From: Cladosporium sp. IMV 00045
Taxonomy: Eukaryota; Ascomycota; Dothideomycetes; Cladosporiales; Cladosporiaceae
DNA: 64,000 nucleotides
Assembly: GCA_001931905.2 (NCBI GenBank)
Contig: MSJI02000606.1
Coordinates: forward strand, 1-64,000
Direction of reading: 5' to 3'
The position numbers were made by a program, and so were the translations under genes. This document shows, one piece after another, positions 30,862 through 41,318 of this stretch. The stretch's first letter is position 1. Every line of letters begins with the position of its first letter. The notes beneath the pieces are model-generated. The model searched no databases. It was given only the letters and a program-made list of their open reading frames with translations, and was not told the origin of the DNA.

Positions 30862-32079
30862 GGACTTGGCATTTACGGCGCCACAGAAGCGCCCATGCAA
30901 AAAATTGACATTGATGTCCCCGAAGAATACCGGGACCATTACAAACGACAAAACCAAAAAACCAAATTGGCTGTGCAAAGCTGGCTTTCGCAGCAACCGG
31001 AACTTCCCTGCGGTCCGCCCGAAGAGGCGGACGAAGATACCCTTATGTTTGCTATGATGACGAAACTTGATACACGGCAACGAAATCTGTTCATCGCGCT
31101 GATGCATGGACAAAACACGATATCTGATTCACGAGCGCCGACGCCCGCTGAGCGGCCGACGACTCCATCCATTGCATTGAAGCGAGCGCGCCGTGCTTTA
31201 CAAAGACTTTACCGCCTGGAGCGCCCGCCCAGAGATTGCGAGTGCGCAATGTACCTACTCCACAACCAAGAGCTCCACGGCATGCTCGCCACTCTCGCCG
31301 AAGTCAACGAGCAGGAATGGGAGATCCTTATCTCCGGCCGCTTCGACGGCTTCCTCTGGTCTGGCGCCGAGAACTCCCCTTTCCCACCCTCAGCCTCTCA
31401 ATACGGCCCTTCCATGTCCCGTGGCCCTTCTCGCAACCAAAACGGCACCCCCCTCAGCCGCAACGGCACCCCCTTCAGCGGCCTCAGCGGCATGGGCCCC
31501 TCCCGCGGCACCACGCCCTTTTCCCCCCTCCGCAACGTCATGTCCCCCGACAACGCCAGCAGCCAACGCAACCCGCCCCCTTCCCGCGGCGGCACGCCCG
31601 CCTCCATGGGCTCGATGGGCATGGGCCTCGCCTCCCCCGCCCCCGTGCAGCTCGACGAAGACACCGAAATCGCCGTCCTCGCCGAGATCGAACGCAACCT
31701 CTACACCGACATGGAGCGGCTCGAAGACGCTTTCGAACTCCTGCACGGCCGCGCCGAGCTCGTCCGCCAAATGGTGCGCGAGCGCAGCGCGGGCTTGTCG
31801 ATGCAGGCGCAGATGCGCCGCGGCAGCATGGATCCCGGCGTCAGGCTGGGCACGCCCGCGAGCGGTTTCACGGATTTCGAGGACGAGGACGACGATGGCC
31901 TTGCCGACATGGCTAGTCTGGCGCCCGACGATAGCGCGAGCCAGATCAGTTTCAACCGTCGCGTGAGGAAGAGGAAGGAGAGGCGCACGCCGGCGCCGGT
32001 GCAGGAGGAGGACGAGGATGATATTGTGGCTTACGAGAGCCGCAAGGGGGGCGGGAGGAGGAGTGCGCCTAGGAGGTAG
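30862..32079 (+). CDS. Partial second copy of the large conserved fungal gene (C-terminal part only)
   Basis: About 405 codons are open from the gap to the stop at 32079. They match residues about 561-968 of the gene at 24027, without internal stops. The 5' half, including any start codon, is missing at the gap. Almost all differences from copy 1 are silent. One protein change is a shorter MGS repeat (MGSMGMG instead of MGSMGSMGMG). A long-dead 5'-truncated fragment would be expected to collect stops and replacements. The lack of them suggests that the rest of a full gene exists on the missing side of the gap, or that truncation is recent. Confidence 0.8.
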   Translation, partial: GLGIYGATEAPMQKIDIDVPEEYRDHYKRQNQKTKLAVQSWLSQQPELPCGPPEEADEDTLMFAMMTKLDTRQRNLFIALMHGQNTISDSRAPTPAERPTTPSIALKRARRALQRLYRLERPPRDCECAMYLLHNQELHGMLATLAEVNEQEWEILISGRFDGFLWSGAENSPFPPSASQYGPSMSRGPSRNQNGTPLSRNGTPFSGLSGMGPSRGTTPFSPLRNVMSPDNASSQRNPPPSRGGTPASMGSMGMGLASPAPVQLDEDTEIAVLAEIERNLYTDMERLEDAFELLHGRAELVRQMVRERSAGLSMQAQMRRGSMDPGVRLGTPASGFTDFEDEDDDGLADMASLAPDDSASQISFNRRVRKRKERRTPAPVQEEDEDDIVAYESRKGGGRRSAPRR

Positions 32080-32933
32080 GGAGGTGGGGTTTGCGTTGGT
32101 TGAATTGAGCGAGCGAGCGAGCGAGTGATGTTTTTTTGTGGCGTGGAATGCTTTTCCTGAGAAGGTGGCATTTCTTTTTCCTTTTTTTTTTTCTCTTCTG
32201 TGATGAAAATGACTGTACGGATCCTTTGCTCCTTTTTCTCTTTTGTTTTATTGGAATGAAGCAGAACATTGCGACGAAACTAGACATGGGTTTATGAAAA
32301 AAATGAAAAATGAAACTTGAGAATCATTGCCTTTTCATGTACCTACCTAGAGATTTGGGGCGAAAGTATTAGAAGATCCACCCAGTCAGCCGAATCACAT
32401 CGCGAAAATGAGAGATTCCACTACGGAGATTCTGCGTGCGTATCGTGTGGTTTTATCTAGTGACTGCTATTAGGTATGGTTCTGCTGATGGAGGTGGTGG
32501 CGGTGGCGTTGCGTTATGGTTGGTGAAGTGATGAGCGTTAGTTGGTGTTGGAAAACCATGGTATTGTGCTAACAGGTAGGAGACTTGGAGGTCCATTTCG
32601 AATGTCGTCTCAGTCTTTGCTCGTGATCAGCAGATATCCCGTTTGTGGACGATGTCGTTGTTGAGTACATCAACTGCCTCTCTCGAAACATTTATACATG
32701 CCTGAGGCTGAGAGTCCGTGCTTCCTCTATGGCAAGCTCGCGTCGTCACTTGCTGGATACCTAGAGGCAGCTCACACTACCACAGCAGCAGCAATCAACA
32801 TCACCTCTCCAACCACTGCAACTCGATCTTAACACACCTTCATCCGCCATCTTGCCGATATCACGACTGTTCACGACTGCTGAATAAGACTTCAATCCAC
32901 TGAAACAACTCTCACAACACCACCAGGCCCATC
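32080..32933. promoter_or_regulatory. Spacer with beta6 (PRE7) promoter, copy 2
   Basis: Counterpart of 26934-27783. It has the same GAGC tract near 32107 and the same T-rich 3' UTR. Similarity is moderate with indels in 32080-32570 and very high in the 243 bp before the ATG (32691-32933). Confidence 0.55.
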
Positions 32934-33790
32934 ATGGCCATGCTCATGCAATCCGGCATGCCCGCCTCAGCACCTGGATACTCTTTCGCCCAAGACTCGC
33001 ACAGCGCATCAGGCGGTCAGAGACAACATGGTTTCTACCCGTATGCTTTGCCAAACTCCCTCCGATACCACAATACCTTTAACTAACCATTTCTCAAAAC
33101 AGCTACACAGACAACGGCGGCACCACCCTAGGCATCACGGGCTCCGACTTCGCCATCCTGGCCGGCGACACCCGCAGCACGAGCGGCTACAACATCAACT
33201 CACGCTACGCGCCCAAGCTCTTCAAAATCGGCGGCACGGGCAGCGACAACGCCGGCGCGCGCATCGTGCTGTCCGTCGTGGGCTTCGCGGCCGACGGCAA
33301 CGCGCTGAAGGAGCGCCTCGACACCGTCGTGAAAATGTACAAGTACCAGCACAACAAGGACATGAGCGTGCACGCCTGCGCCCAGCGCCTCAGCCACATC
33401 CTCTACAACAAGCGCTTCTTCCCCTACTACGTGCACGCCATCCTGGGCGGGCTGGACGAGCAGGGCGTCGGCGCCCTGTACTCCTACGACCCTGTTGGTA
33501 GCTATGAGCGCGAGACGTGCCGGTCCGCTGGCGCGGCGAGCAGTTTGATCACGCCGTTCTTGGATAATCAGGTCAATCTGAAGAACCAGTATGATCCCAA
33601 CTCGGGCCCGGGTTTGGAGAAGGTCACCAAGACCCCGCAGCCTTTGTCGAGGGATACTGTCGAGGCGTTGGTTTCGGATTCTTTCTCTAGTGCGGCGGAG
33701 AGGCAGATTGAGGTCGGCGATGGGTTGCAGATGTTGATTATCACCAAGGATGGTATTGAGGAGAAGTACTCGGAGTTGAAGAAGGATTAG
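32934..33790 (+). CDS. PRE7: 20S proteasome subunit beta6 (Pre7/PSMB1 type), copy 2, 2 exons
   Basis: Exons 32934-33040 and 33103-33790, 264 residues. It has the same structure as copy 1, including a 62-bp intron whose internal sequence has drifted while the donor, CTAAC branch site and acceptor are kept. Only two residues differ from copy 1 in exon 2: Ser to Thr in the YERE(S/T)CRSAG segment and Phe to Leu in LQM(F/L)IITK. The gene looks fully functional. Ascomycetes normally have one beta6 gene, so an intact second copy is unusual unless the assembly has merged two haplotypes or subgenomes. Confidence 0.93.
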
Positions 33791-34112
33791 ATGGGGGATG
33801 GTAGGTGTGCGGAGGGTGAGAGGGTTGGTGTATGATACTGGTCGGGGTTTGTGGGGAGTGCATGGCGTGGCATTACCTGGCGCTCTTGCGAGGCACGGTC
33901 GGAGTGGATACAATACAGGCAGGCAATGAATGGAAAACAACCAGCAATTCTCAACATCCTTCAAGAGATGAAATCTTGACTTTTGTGTTGAGTCTGCTAG
34001 GCTGAAAGTGCATGTATCTCATCTCTATTCATGGAACATGACATACAACTAACCGCACAATAACCTGGCGTGAGCCCTCATAATCTCACCGACTCCCCAC
34101 CCCCTCCCACTC
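33791..34112. other. Convergent 3' spacer, copy 2
   Basis: 322 bp between beta6 and phosphatase stops. Similar to 28641-28948 but with several indels. No gene is seen. Confidence 0.6.
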
Positions 34113-35156
34113 TCACACCAACCCAAACGCCTCACAAACCCTCCCCACCTCCTCCCCATTCCCACACACAATCCCACCCCTCTCATCACAATCCCCGACC
34201 TCCCGCTCCAAAACCCCCTTCCCATCCGCACTATCCACCGCCTTCCCACCAGCACACTCCACAACCAACGCCAGCGGCGCCAACTCGTACAGCCGCCTCA
34301 ACTTCGCCTTGCACCCCTCCGTCACCGGCGAGACGTACACGCCATGCCCTTTCACCAGCGCGTGCACCACGTCCGGCACGAGTCCGCCGGAGTAGCGCAG
34401 CGTGTACTTCTCGCTGATGTAGCTCTGGATCAGCGCCGCGTAGCGGGGCTCCTCGCTCGCGGCGCGCAGGTTGGCAGGCGCGAAGTACCGCGTTTTGAAA
34501 GGTGGTGAGGCGTAGGTGATATCGGGGCGGACGAGCTCGCAGGTCACGTCCGCGGCGCTCGAGCCGCCGAGGCCGATTTCGAAGCACCTGCTTTCTGTGG
34601 GAGAGGTGCGCCAGGCTACGATGGCGGTGGTGCGCGGGCCGTAGACGCCGAGGATGGAGGCGATTTGGTTCTCCCTCGGAGAGGAGTGCAGGGCGGACCT
34701 GCCCCACCACAGCCCGATGATGCTGCCGACCGTCCAGTTGGGGGCGATGATGGAGCTGCCGTCGAGAGGGTCGAAGGCGGCTGTGTAGACTTCCTCGTCA
34801 TCATCTCTAGTCGCGGCGGCATCTCGCGAAGCTGAAGCTGAAGGGTCAGTCGCCACTTCCTTTGGATCCTCCTCGCTGCTGGCGGTAACGACGGCGGGAC
34901 AGGCGGCGAGCGCGGCGCGGATGGCGTTTTCGGCTTGCACGTCGACGTTCAGCTGGTCGTCGCCGAAGGCGTTGGCGGTGCCTGCTTGGGAGATTTTTTG
35001 CGAGTCGCGCAGCGCGCTGGCGACGGTTTGTAGGCTGGCGAGCAGGGAGGGGATGACGGAGGCGCTGAGGGAGGGGTGCGTTGAGATCGGGAGGAGGGGG
35101 GAGAGGGTGCTGGCGAGGGAGGCGATTTGTTTTTGTTGGTGTTGTTGGTCGGCCAT
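34113..35156 (-). CDS. SBPase/FBPase-family sugar bisphosphatase, copy 2
   Basis: Single exon, 347 residues, with the same signatures as copy 1 (FDPLDGSSII, LRYSGGLVPDVVHALVKGHG, CAGGKAVD). Differences cluster at the N-terminus, in the segment just before FDPLDGSS (a longer Ala/Asp-rich stretch with RDAAATRDDDEE) and in a short GG(SSAA)DV loop. The catalytic core is almost unchanged, so both products should be active enzymes of the same class. Divergence is clearly higher than in the neighbouring beta6 pair, as expected for a less constrained protein. Confidence 0.86.
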   Translation of the reverse strand: MADQQHQQKQIASLASTLSPLLPISTHPSLSASVIPSLLASLQTVASALRDSQKISQAGTANAFGDDQLNVDVQAENAIRAALAACPAVVTASSEEDPKEVATDPSASASRDAAATRDDDEEVYTAAFDPLDGSSIIAPNWTVGSIIGLWWGRSALHSSPRENQIASILGVYGPRTTAIVAWRTSPTESRCFEIGLGGSSAADVTCELVRPDITYASPPFKTRYFAPANLRAASEEPRYAALIQSYISEKYTLRYSGGLVPDVVHALVKGHGVYVSPVTEGCKAKLRRLYELAPLALVVECAGGKAVDSADGKGVLEREVGDCDERGGIVCGNGEEVGRVCEAFGLV

Positions 35157-35744
35157 GGTTTTTTTTCTTGTGTATTCGGTGTTTGGTGGGGGTGGTTGAG
35201 ATGCTTGATTTGGTAGGGGTTGTTCTTATTCTTTCAGTTTTTAGCCAATTGCTCCGTCCAGTGGTGATAGATCAGATATTATCCAGACAGTCGTAGAAAT
35301 ATTGGCCTAATTATATACATGTACTTCGCCTCGAAAGATTGAAGAGTGATGTGATGTTTTTGTAACCCTCGAACTTGTGAGGATGAGGAGGTGGGGCAAA
35401 ACGACATCATTTCTGTCAAGGCTGCGGCGGTTGGTCGGTGGACGGGTCATTTTACACATGCATGTATTGGAACATTTGGATTGACGTGAAACACACAGTA
35501 AATCCATTTCTCTTTCAAAGGGTTGTTCAAAATATTCCTTTTGATGGAAGGGAGTTTTTCTTTCCTTCATGATCTCTTTGGCTGGGATGCTGAAGGCATA
35601 GAATCAGACTGCTCGTTCCACAGTGTCTTGTAGTTGATAATATTATGGCATTTCTTCGCCCTGTTCTTGTTTCGCTTTGAATGAACATGTCTCTGACAAG
35701 GGCGTTTGAGGGAACTTCCCAACCCCTCCAACCTCACCATCCAC
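35157..35744. other. Spacer: phosphatase promoter copy 2, end of the duplication, 3' side of Ies2-like gene
   Basis: Similarity to copy 1 continues to about 35455, then the sequence is unique. No gene is supported. Confidence 0.55.
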
Positions 35745-37029
35745 TCAAGAAACCTCCTCAACCATCTTCCCCCCACCACCAGCACCCATCTTCACCGCAG
35801 CTGCACCACCGAACACGTCCCCAAGCGGAGAACCAAGCCATTCTTCCGGCACGGCGACAATGCTTCCTTCCTTGTTGTTAACCCAGCGAGAGAAAAGAGG
35901 GTTGGCTTTGGGACCGCCGCCTTGCTCGTCTTCGCCGCCGGGAGTGACGTCGGCTGCTTGTTGGGCGGCGAGGATCTCGGCGCGCGTGCGCCGTTTGGGT
36001 GCCGGTTTGGAGAGGAGCTTGTTGATTGTTTCCATCTGTGGTAGGTTTAGCATGCGGGATTCCAAGAAATTCGATCGAAAAGTGGCAACAAACCTTCTCT
36101 TCTTCATTCCGCTTCTCGCTCAGGTTCTTGCGCCGGCGAGCCATTTCTTGCCGTCTCATGGCGTGTTCTTCGACCGAGAGGAGCTTCTTCTTCTGAGCTT
36201 CGTTGGACAGAGCGAGCAGGCCGATGTTCTCTTCTTCGTACGCGCCGCGTTGTCTGCGGGTGAGTTTTGTGATGTCTGGTGTTGCCGAGCGAGAGCCATC
36301 GTCCGAGCCGGAAAGGTCGTCGTCGTCCACGCCGATTTCTTCTTCCTCTTCGCCTTCTCCCAGTTCTTCCATTTCGTCCCCTGATTCCAGGTCGGAGAGC
36401 TCGTCGTCGTCGTCATCGTCTTCGAGTTCTTTCGCTTCGACGGATTTGAGTGGACCTCCCGCGGGCGCGGAGACTGTGACGTTTCCCTTGCCTTTGCCGG
36501 GTGCTTTCTCTCGTTTGATTACTGGCGGTGGAGGATGAGTGTCTTGCAGCTCGTCCATGTCCTCGTCTTCACCCTCCGCATCGTCCTGGCTGTCTTCGTT
36601 GGCTAGTAGTTCCTGATCCACATCCTCGCCTTCAGCATCTTCATCGTCGTCTTCGCCCTCGGCATCTTCATCTTCATCTTCTTCGTCGCTGTCTTGCTCG
36701 ACCACGGTCCTGGGGTTACGCGTCGCTCGAGCCGATCGTCCAGTCGGTTTTGGCGTGGCGTCACTTTCACTTGCTTCGTCGGCGTATGGGTTTGGGGGTA
36801 ATTGCGAGCCTGAGATAGCCTGGCGCAGCTTTGACGGAGCGGCTTTGACGGTCAGCTTGAGAGAATTCTTGCCGCTCGCGGGCGATGCGCGCGACATCGA
36901 GGCGGCGGGGGTTTGTTGTTGGGAGGGACTACCACTGCGCGTGTTAGTCCTTGTGTTTGTGTACGGTTTTGCGGATTCGCGAGCATTGGAAGTGGGAGCG
37001 GTGCGTGTTGAGCGACGGGTGGGAGGCAT
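35745..37029 (-). CDS. INO80 complex subunit of the Ies2/INO80B type, 2 exons
   Basis: Exons 36094-37029 and 35745-36035, 408 residues; the 58-bp intron is GT-AG and in phase 0. The N-terminal half is disordered, first basic (TRRSTRTAP) and then strongly acidic (about 110-250, repeated DEDAEGED). From about residue 265 a charged helix (TRRQRGAYEEENIGLLAL through RRQEMARRRKNLSEKRNEEEK) leads across the splice site into METINKLLSKPAPKRRTRAE. It ends with the PAPA-1/Ies2 motif SRWVNNKEGSIVAVPEEWL. That region is diagnostic of Ies2 (yeast) and INO80B (animals), a regulatory subunit of the INO80 chromatin remodeller in the nucleus. Exon 2 is essential to the assignment. Confidence 0.87.
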
Positions 37030-37895
37030 TGCGACGGAGGGGATGAGAGAGGTGGGTGATTATGTGGTTGGACCGCCGGCGTTGAGGTGTTGTTCAGGAC
37101 AGGCGAGCAGGTTGCATTGCATGGTGGAACAAGCTTTCATACGTCGCGCAGACGACTTGTGAGCTTCCACATGCCATGCCATGCCGTGCCATGCCCTATG
37201 CCCCTTCCTTCCCTCGAATCCACAAAGCCGGATCGCGGTCGCTTCAGCCCGGTTGACGTCTACCTTAATAATCCTGTATAGACGTCCATCCGTCTAGCCA
37301 GCCATGATTGTCTCCACAATGTCAAGATGCGACATTGCGCGAGGCTAGACGAACACGTGACGACGGCGTGCATGCGATACGAGAGAGCAGAGGAAGGCTG
37401 TGTATGGCTTGTGTGTGAATTGGGCTGACTGCACCTACCGAGCGGGAGGAGGCTGATACTGTGGGAGGGCGGTTGATGCTGCAGAGGATCGCGCCACGCT
37501 GATTGGCGAGCCCGAGGATGATTTCAGGCGTTTGGCGTTGTCGTAACTCATGATGGACGTAAAGGAAGTAGGGTATGGGCGTGTAGGTAAGTAGCCGTGA
37601 ATGGCGGGAAATGTGATATACGAAGTTTAGGGTAAGTCTAGTTGTAAATGGATGGGTGGTGAGGGTGACCGCCAGCCCTAGTCGCAGCAGCGGCAAGCGA
37701 TGGCCAATTCATGTGATGCGCCGGGGAAGCTCTGTTCAAGGCAGGAAATTTGTATGCCTGAGGCAATAATATCATTTGCCGAGGCACATCTATGTCGCGC
37801 GCGCTCTGACCTCACTCACGATTGTTGCCGACGCCGGCCAGTTCGACTGCTATCACGCTCCCAACTGATGATACATCCGACCACCAACCACCACA
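37030..37895. promoter_or_regulatory. Divergent spacer between Ies2-like and Pex14-like genes
   Basis: About 870 bp with no supportable gene. It holds a second ATGCC tract at 37171-37195 (one unit changed) and serves as promoter for both flanking genes. Confidence 0.5.
37171..37195. repeat. ATGCC pentamer microsatellite, second site
   Basis: Five tandem units, the fourth imperfect (ATGCC ATGCC ATGCC GTGCC ATGCC order may be read in register). Same unit as at 120-140. Confidence 0.65.
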
Positions 37896-39098
37896 ATGTC
37901 AAATAGATCCTCGCCCCCAGGAATTCCAGCATGGCAACGCGCTCAGCAGCCTTTGCGGTCCGGTGCAAATGGCGCGACGGAGCAACAATCACAGGCCGCC
38001 GATACCAATGATAAGGACACACCAGGCGCCGAAGACTCTACGACCGAAGAAAACGCGATCGATGCAGCGACCAAGAAGCAGCTTGACAATGGAGAGAGTA
38101 CATCATCTGCAGAAGATCAATCACAACAAGTAGAAATGGTCAAGAAGTTCCTAGAAGACCCCGGCGTCAAGGACGAACCAGTGGAGAAGAAGCGCGAGTT
38201 TCTCGAGAGTAAAGGGATATCGAAAGAGATGATCGATCAAGAGCTTGGTGCCGCATCAAAATCAACATCAACATCATCCTCGGCATTGGACACATCCGAC
38301 TTCTCCTCCTTCAGAGAAATCACTCCCACTACCTCTCGACCACCTCAACCCCAAAGACCGACCGGACCACCAATCATCACATATCCCGAATTCCTCGAAG
38401 ACGCCCGCAAACCACCTCCCTTAATCACGCCCACACGTGTTCTTAACGCAACCTACATCGCATCCGGTCTCGCGGCCCTCGCCTACGGCGCCAGCACCTT
38501 CCTCATCAAACCCATGGCCGCCAGTCTGACCGACGCTCGACACGACTTTGCCGCTCACGGCCAGAGCAAAGTCGACGAATTCAACGAGCGCATCTCCAAA
38601 CTCGTCAGCAAAATCCCAGAATCCAAACCCGCGCCCAACGAGGAAGACTCCGACGACACCGAGAGCGTGGCAAGCGACCCGACCGAGCTCTTCCACCGCG
38701 ACATCGGCACGCAGACATCTCCCGCCATGACGCCTCCCGCAACAGCAAACACGAATCCCGAAACAAAGACCGTCGCAGACAAGCAAAACGACCGCCTCTC
38801 CGTCATCAAATCGCACCTCGACGAAATGCTCGCCGGCGTGCAGGCAGGCGAGCAGCCCGCCAAGGAGCGCATGGACGAGACGAACAAGCTGCGCCACCAG
38901 CTGGACAACATGATGTTCCGCGTGCAGACGGCGAGCGCTTGGGGTGGATTTGGGAATGATCAGAAAGCTGCTTCGGAGGCTGACGATGGGATTGAGGAGC
39001 TGAAGAAGGAGATCAGGGGCGTTAAGGGTGTGCTGTTGAGCGCGAAGAGGTTTGCGCCTGTGGCGAATGCTCCGGTGGCGGGGAGGTTTGGGACTTGA
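37896..39098 (+). CDS. Pex14-like peroxin
   Basis: Single exon, 400 residues. A short N-terminal motif SPPGIPAWQRAQ is followed by a disordered stretch. A Pex14-type N-terminal domain lies at about 80-118 (VEMVKKFLEDPGVKDEPVEK, then REFLESKGISKEMIDQEL). A Pro-rich linker leads to a hydrophobic segment at about 188-208 (YIASGLAALAYGASTFLI), with helical, possibly coiled-coil parts at about 300-345 and 365-385. Pex14 is the membrane docking factor for the Pex5/Pex7 import receptors at the peroxisome. The domain sits further from the N-terminus than in classical Pex14, so this may be the second fungal form (Pex14/17 or Pex33-like). That choice is not settled by the sequence alone. Confidence 0.78.
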   Translation: MSNRSSPPGIPAWQRAQQPLRSGANGATEQQSQAADTNDKDTPGAEDSTTEENAIDAATKKQLDNGESTSSAEDQSQQVEMVKKFLEDPGVKDEPVEKKREFLESKGISKEMIDQELGAASKSTSTSSSALDTSDFSSFREITPTTSRPPQPQRPTGPPIITYPEFLEDARKPPPLITPTRVLNATYIASGLAALAYGASTFLIKPMAASLTDARHDFAAHGQSKVDEFNERISKLVSKIPESKPAPNEEDSDDTESVASDPTELFHRDIGTQTSPAMTPPATANTNPETKTVADKQNDRLSVIKSHLDEMLAGVQAGEQPAKERMDETNKLRHQLDNMMFRVQTASAWGGFGNDQKAASEADDGIEELKKEIRGVKGVLLSAKRFAPVANAPVAGRFGT

Positions 39099-39973
39099 GG
39101 TTGGGAGGATTGATGGTGCTGTGGCATGGCCACTTGAGGGATGATATACATGTTGTGAAGAGGGAGCGGAAGCCCACCCTGCTTAATCTAGTCACAAGAC
39201 GGACAACAGCGCGCCCAATATTGTCTAGGGAAAACTCGTGATGGGGTCATGCATACCAGTCTTGCATCCTGCAGAGTCCAGCCGACTGAACCCTCCCGCA
39301 ACGTTGCGAACTGAGGTCGAGTCTGGTGACGAACGCAGGCGACGAAGAGCATGTGAGTAGAGTAATACTTCTCCTCAGTGGCGAGCTAGTCGGAAGTTGA
39401 CTAAAAGACGATCAGTGATGGAATGGAACTGAGATATGAACCAAAATGAACCAAGACAAAACGTCCCTACTTTTCCACCCTCGTTTTCGTCGGCCTGTGA
39501 ACCAAACCCCTCAGCAAACAAAACACCGCTCGCGCTATCAAGTGCCAACAAGTTGGAACTGAAGTAATCCTCGGGTCATTGGCTCCATCGCTTTTACCAG
39601 AAGCGGTGAAGTGAAGTCGTTTGCTCGCATCATGCACTTGCCCGCCCGCTTTTTCACGTGCAATCACTGACAGCCTGGAGGGCAACATTTCTTCAAAACT
39701 TTACTACATGTACCTTACTCGCCATCACACACTCGACACACGCTCACCACCTCTTTTGATACCTTCTCTTGACATAACGTACAGATACATCAACAGCACA
39801 ACCCATCATCTCTCAAAGACACGCACACTCAAACAACAACTTGACAAACGCCACCCACTCCGACCACCACCCATCCAAGTCCTCTCAGACCACCCAACCC
39901 GCGCGACCAACCCACACACCCCAGCGCCAAATCCAAAATCCAAAACCAAAAAACAGAACAAGGAAAAGAAAAT
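39099..39973. other. Spacer, 875 bp
   Basis: No gene is supported. The right third (about 39700-39973) is A/C-rich, typical of a fungal 5' UTR, and leads into the gene at 39974. Confidence 0.5.
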
Positions 39974-41318
39974 ATGTGCCACCCACCCTTCACACCCACG
40001 GACCCAACAACATGGACGCACCCCACCCTCCTCAAGCGGCTGAAGAACGGCGGTACATTCTCTGAATCCTTCTACCGGACCTTCTTCGCCTGGACACCCT
40101 CCGACCTCTCCGAAGCGCTGCGGCGCGCCCACGCCGCTCTCGCAACTGCGGGGATTGATCGTGCTGAACCGCTCGAGCCAATACGCGTGTACAAGCTGAC
40201 GGGGAAGTTGACGGAAGGGGCGGAGAAGCGGGTGAGGGCGGAGAGGATGCTTTTTGCGCTTGATGGTAGAGGGAATGAGGATGGGTTGTTTACTTTGCCG
40301 TGGGACAGGGAGGGCGGGGATGAGGTTGTGCCGGCGTGGTTTGAGGAGGCAATGCTGCTGGGTGGAAGGGAGGGAAGGGGGAGGCGCGAGTTTCGTTATC
40401 CGACAATCGGACAGAAGTTTTTGCAGTTCGCGAAGGAGAGGTGGAGGGTTGAGAAGAAGGGTAAGGGGGAAAAGGAAGGGCATGGGGATGCTGAGGAGGA
40501 TGCTGAGGAGTCGCCCTCGTTTCTGGCTCAAGACGAGTCACAGCAGGCGTCGAAGTCTGATGACTTCCAGGACAGCAAAAGAGCAAGTCCCGAGCGGAAG
40601 CCCAGCTCGTCTCGCCAGGACGACAAAGACAGCCGCTTTGACAAGCACGACTTCTCACCCCCCACAACTTCAACTCCAAGACCTCCCCTCGACGAAATCT
40701 ACGCCCACGTCGGCTGGCTCACCGCATCCTCAGGCCACTTGATTCTCGAAAAAGGCTTTCGCTCCCTCCGCACCTGGTTCAAAAGCCATTCCGAATGGCA
40801 CTACGACCCCGACTCGATCCGGCGCAGCTTGCGCCTCGCCGAGAAGGATGGCACAGACTTGAGCGTCTTCTTCTTCGACTGCCTTGATTCCGATCCCTGG
40901 GTAGCCAGGGATGAGCACGCCATCGCGGGAGCTGTTGAGAGGATGTATCGGCGCAGGGGGGAGGTTTGTTTTTTCGTGGCGAGGGAGGAGGGGTGGGTTA
41001 GGGGGTTGGGGAGGGGGGAGAGGAGTGAGTATTCAATATTCTCTCTTGCCACTTGAAGTGACTAACATCCTTCCAGTGCTCTGGAATCAGAAAGAGCAGT
41101 TTATGCAGCTCGGTTTCACTCCAGCCGATGTGCCTCTGCAACAATACGTCGCTACCGCTGCGAGTGAGACGGGTGTGCCTACACGGGACGGTAGGTATGA
41201 GGTTCCGGGGATATCGGTGAGTCTTCAGAAGATTCTTGGGGAACAGATGATGAGGCAGAGAGTTGAGTATCGGCCTTGTGAAGATCCTTGTGGCGAGGAT
41301 GATGATGATGATGGTTGA
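39974..41318 (+). CDS. Hypothetical protein, charged linker, 2 exons
   Basis: Exons 39974-41024 and 41077-41318, 430 residues. The 52-bp intron starts GTGAGT and has a GACTAAC branch site. The N-terminal part (MCHPPFTPTDPTTWTHPTLL onward, about 1-160) looks globular, with Trp and Phe residues. Residues about 160-240 are a Lys/Glu/Ser/Asp-rich linker. A second globular-looking part (about 245-350) holds a FRSLRTWFKSHSEWHYDPDS stretch. Exon 2 adds NQKEQFMQLGFTPADVPLQQ and ends in a Cys-containing acidic tail (CEDPCGEDDDDDG). I do not recognise the family. The frame without splicing ends 10 codons past the donor, so splicing is needed to gain the C-terminal 80 residues. Codon bias and the clean intron support a real gene. 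Confidence 0.65.

Larger units (their letters stand above)
30862..35455. repeat. Segmental duplication, copy 2 (about 4.6 kb)
   Basis: Direct-orientation copy of 25707-30290, starting exactly at the N gap. Exons differ by roughly 4 percent (29 of 688 in beta6 exon 2, hand count); spacers and introns differ more and carry indels. Confidence 0.9.
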
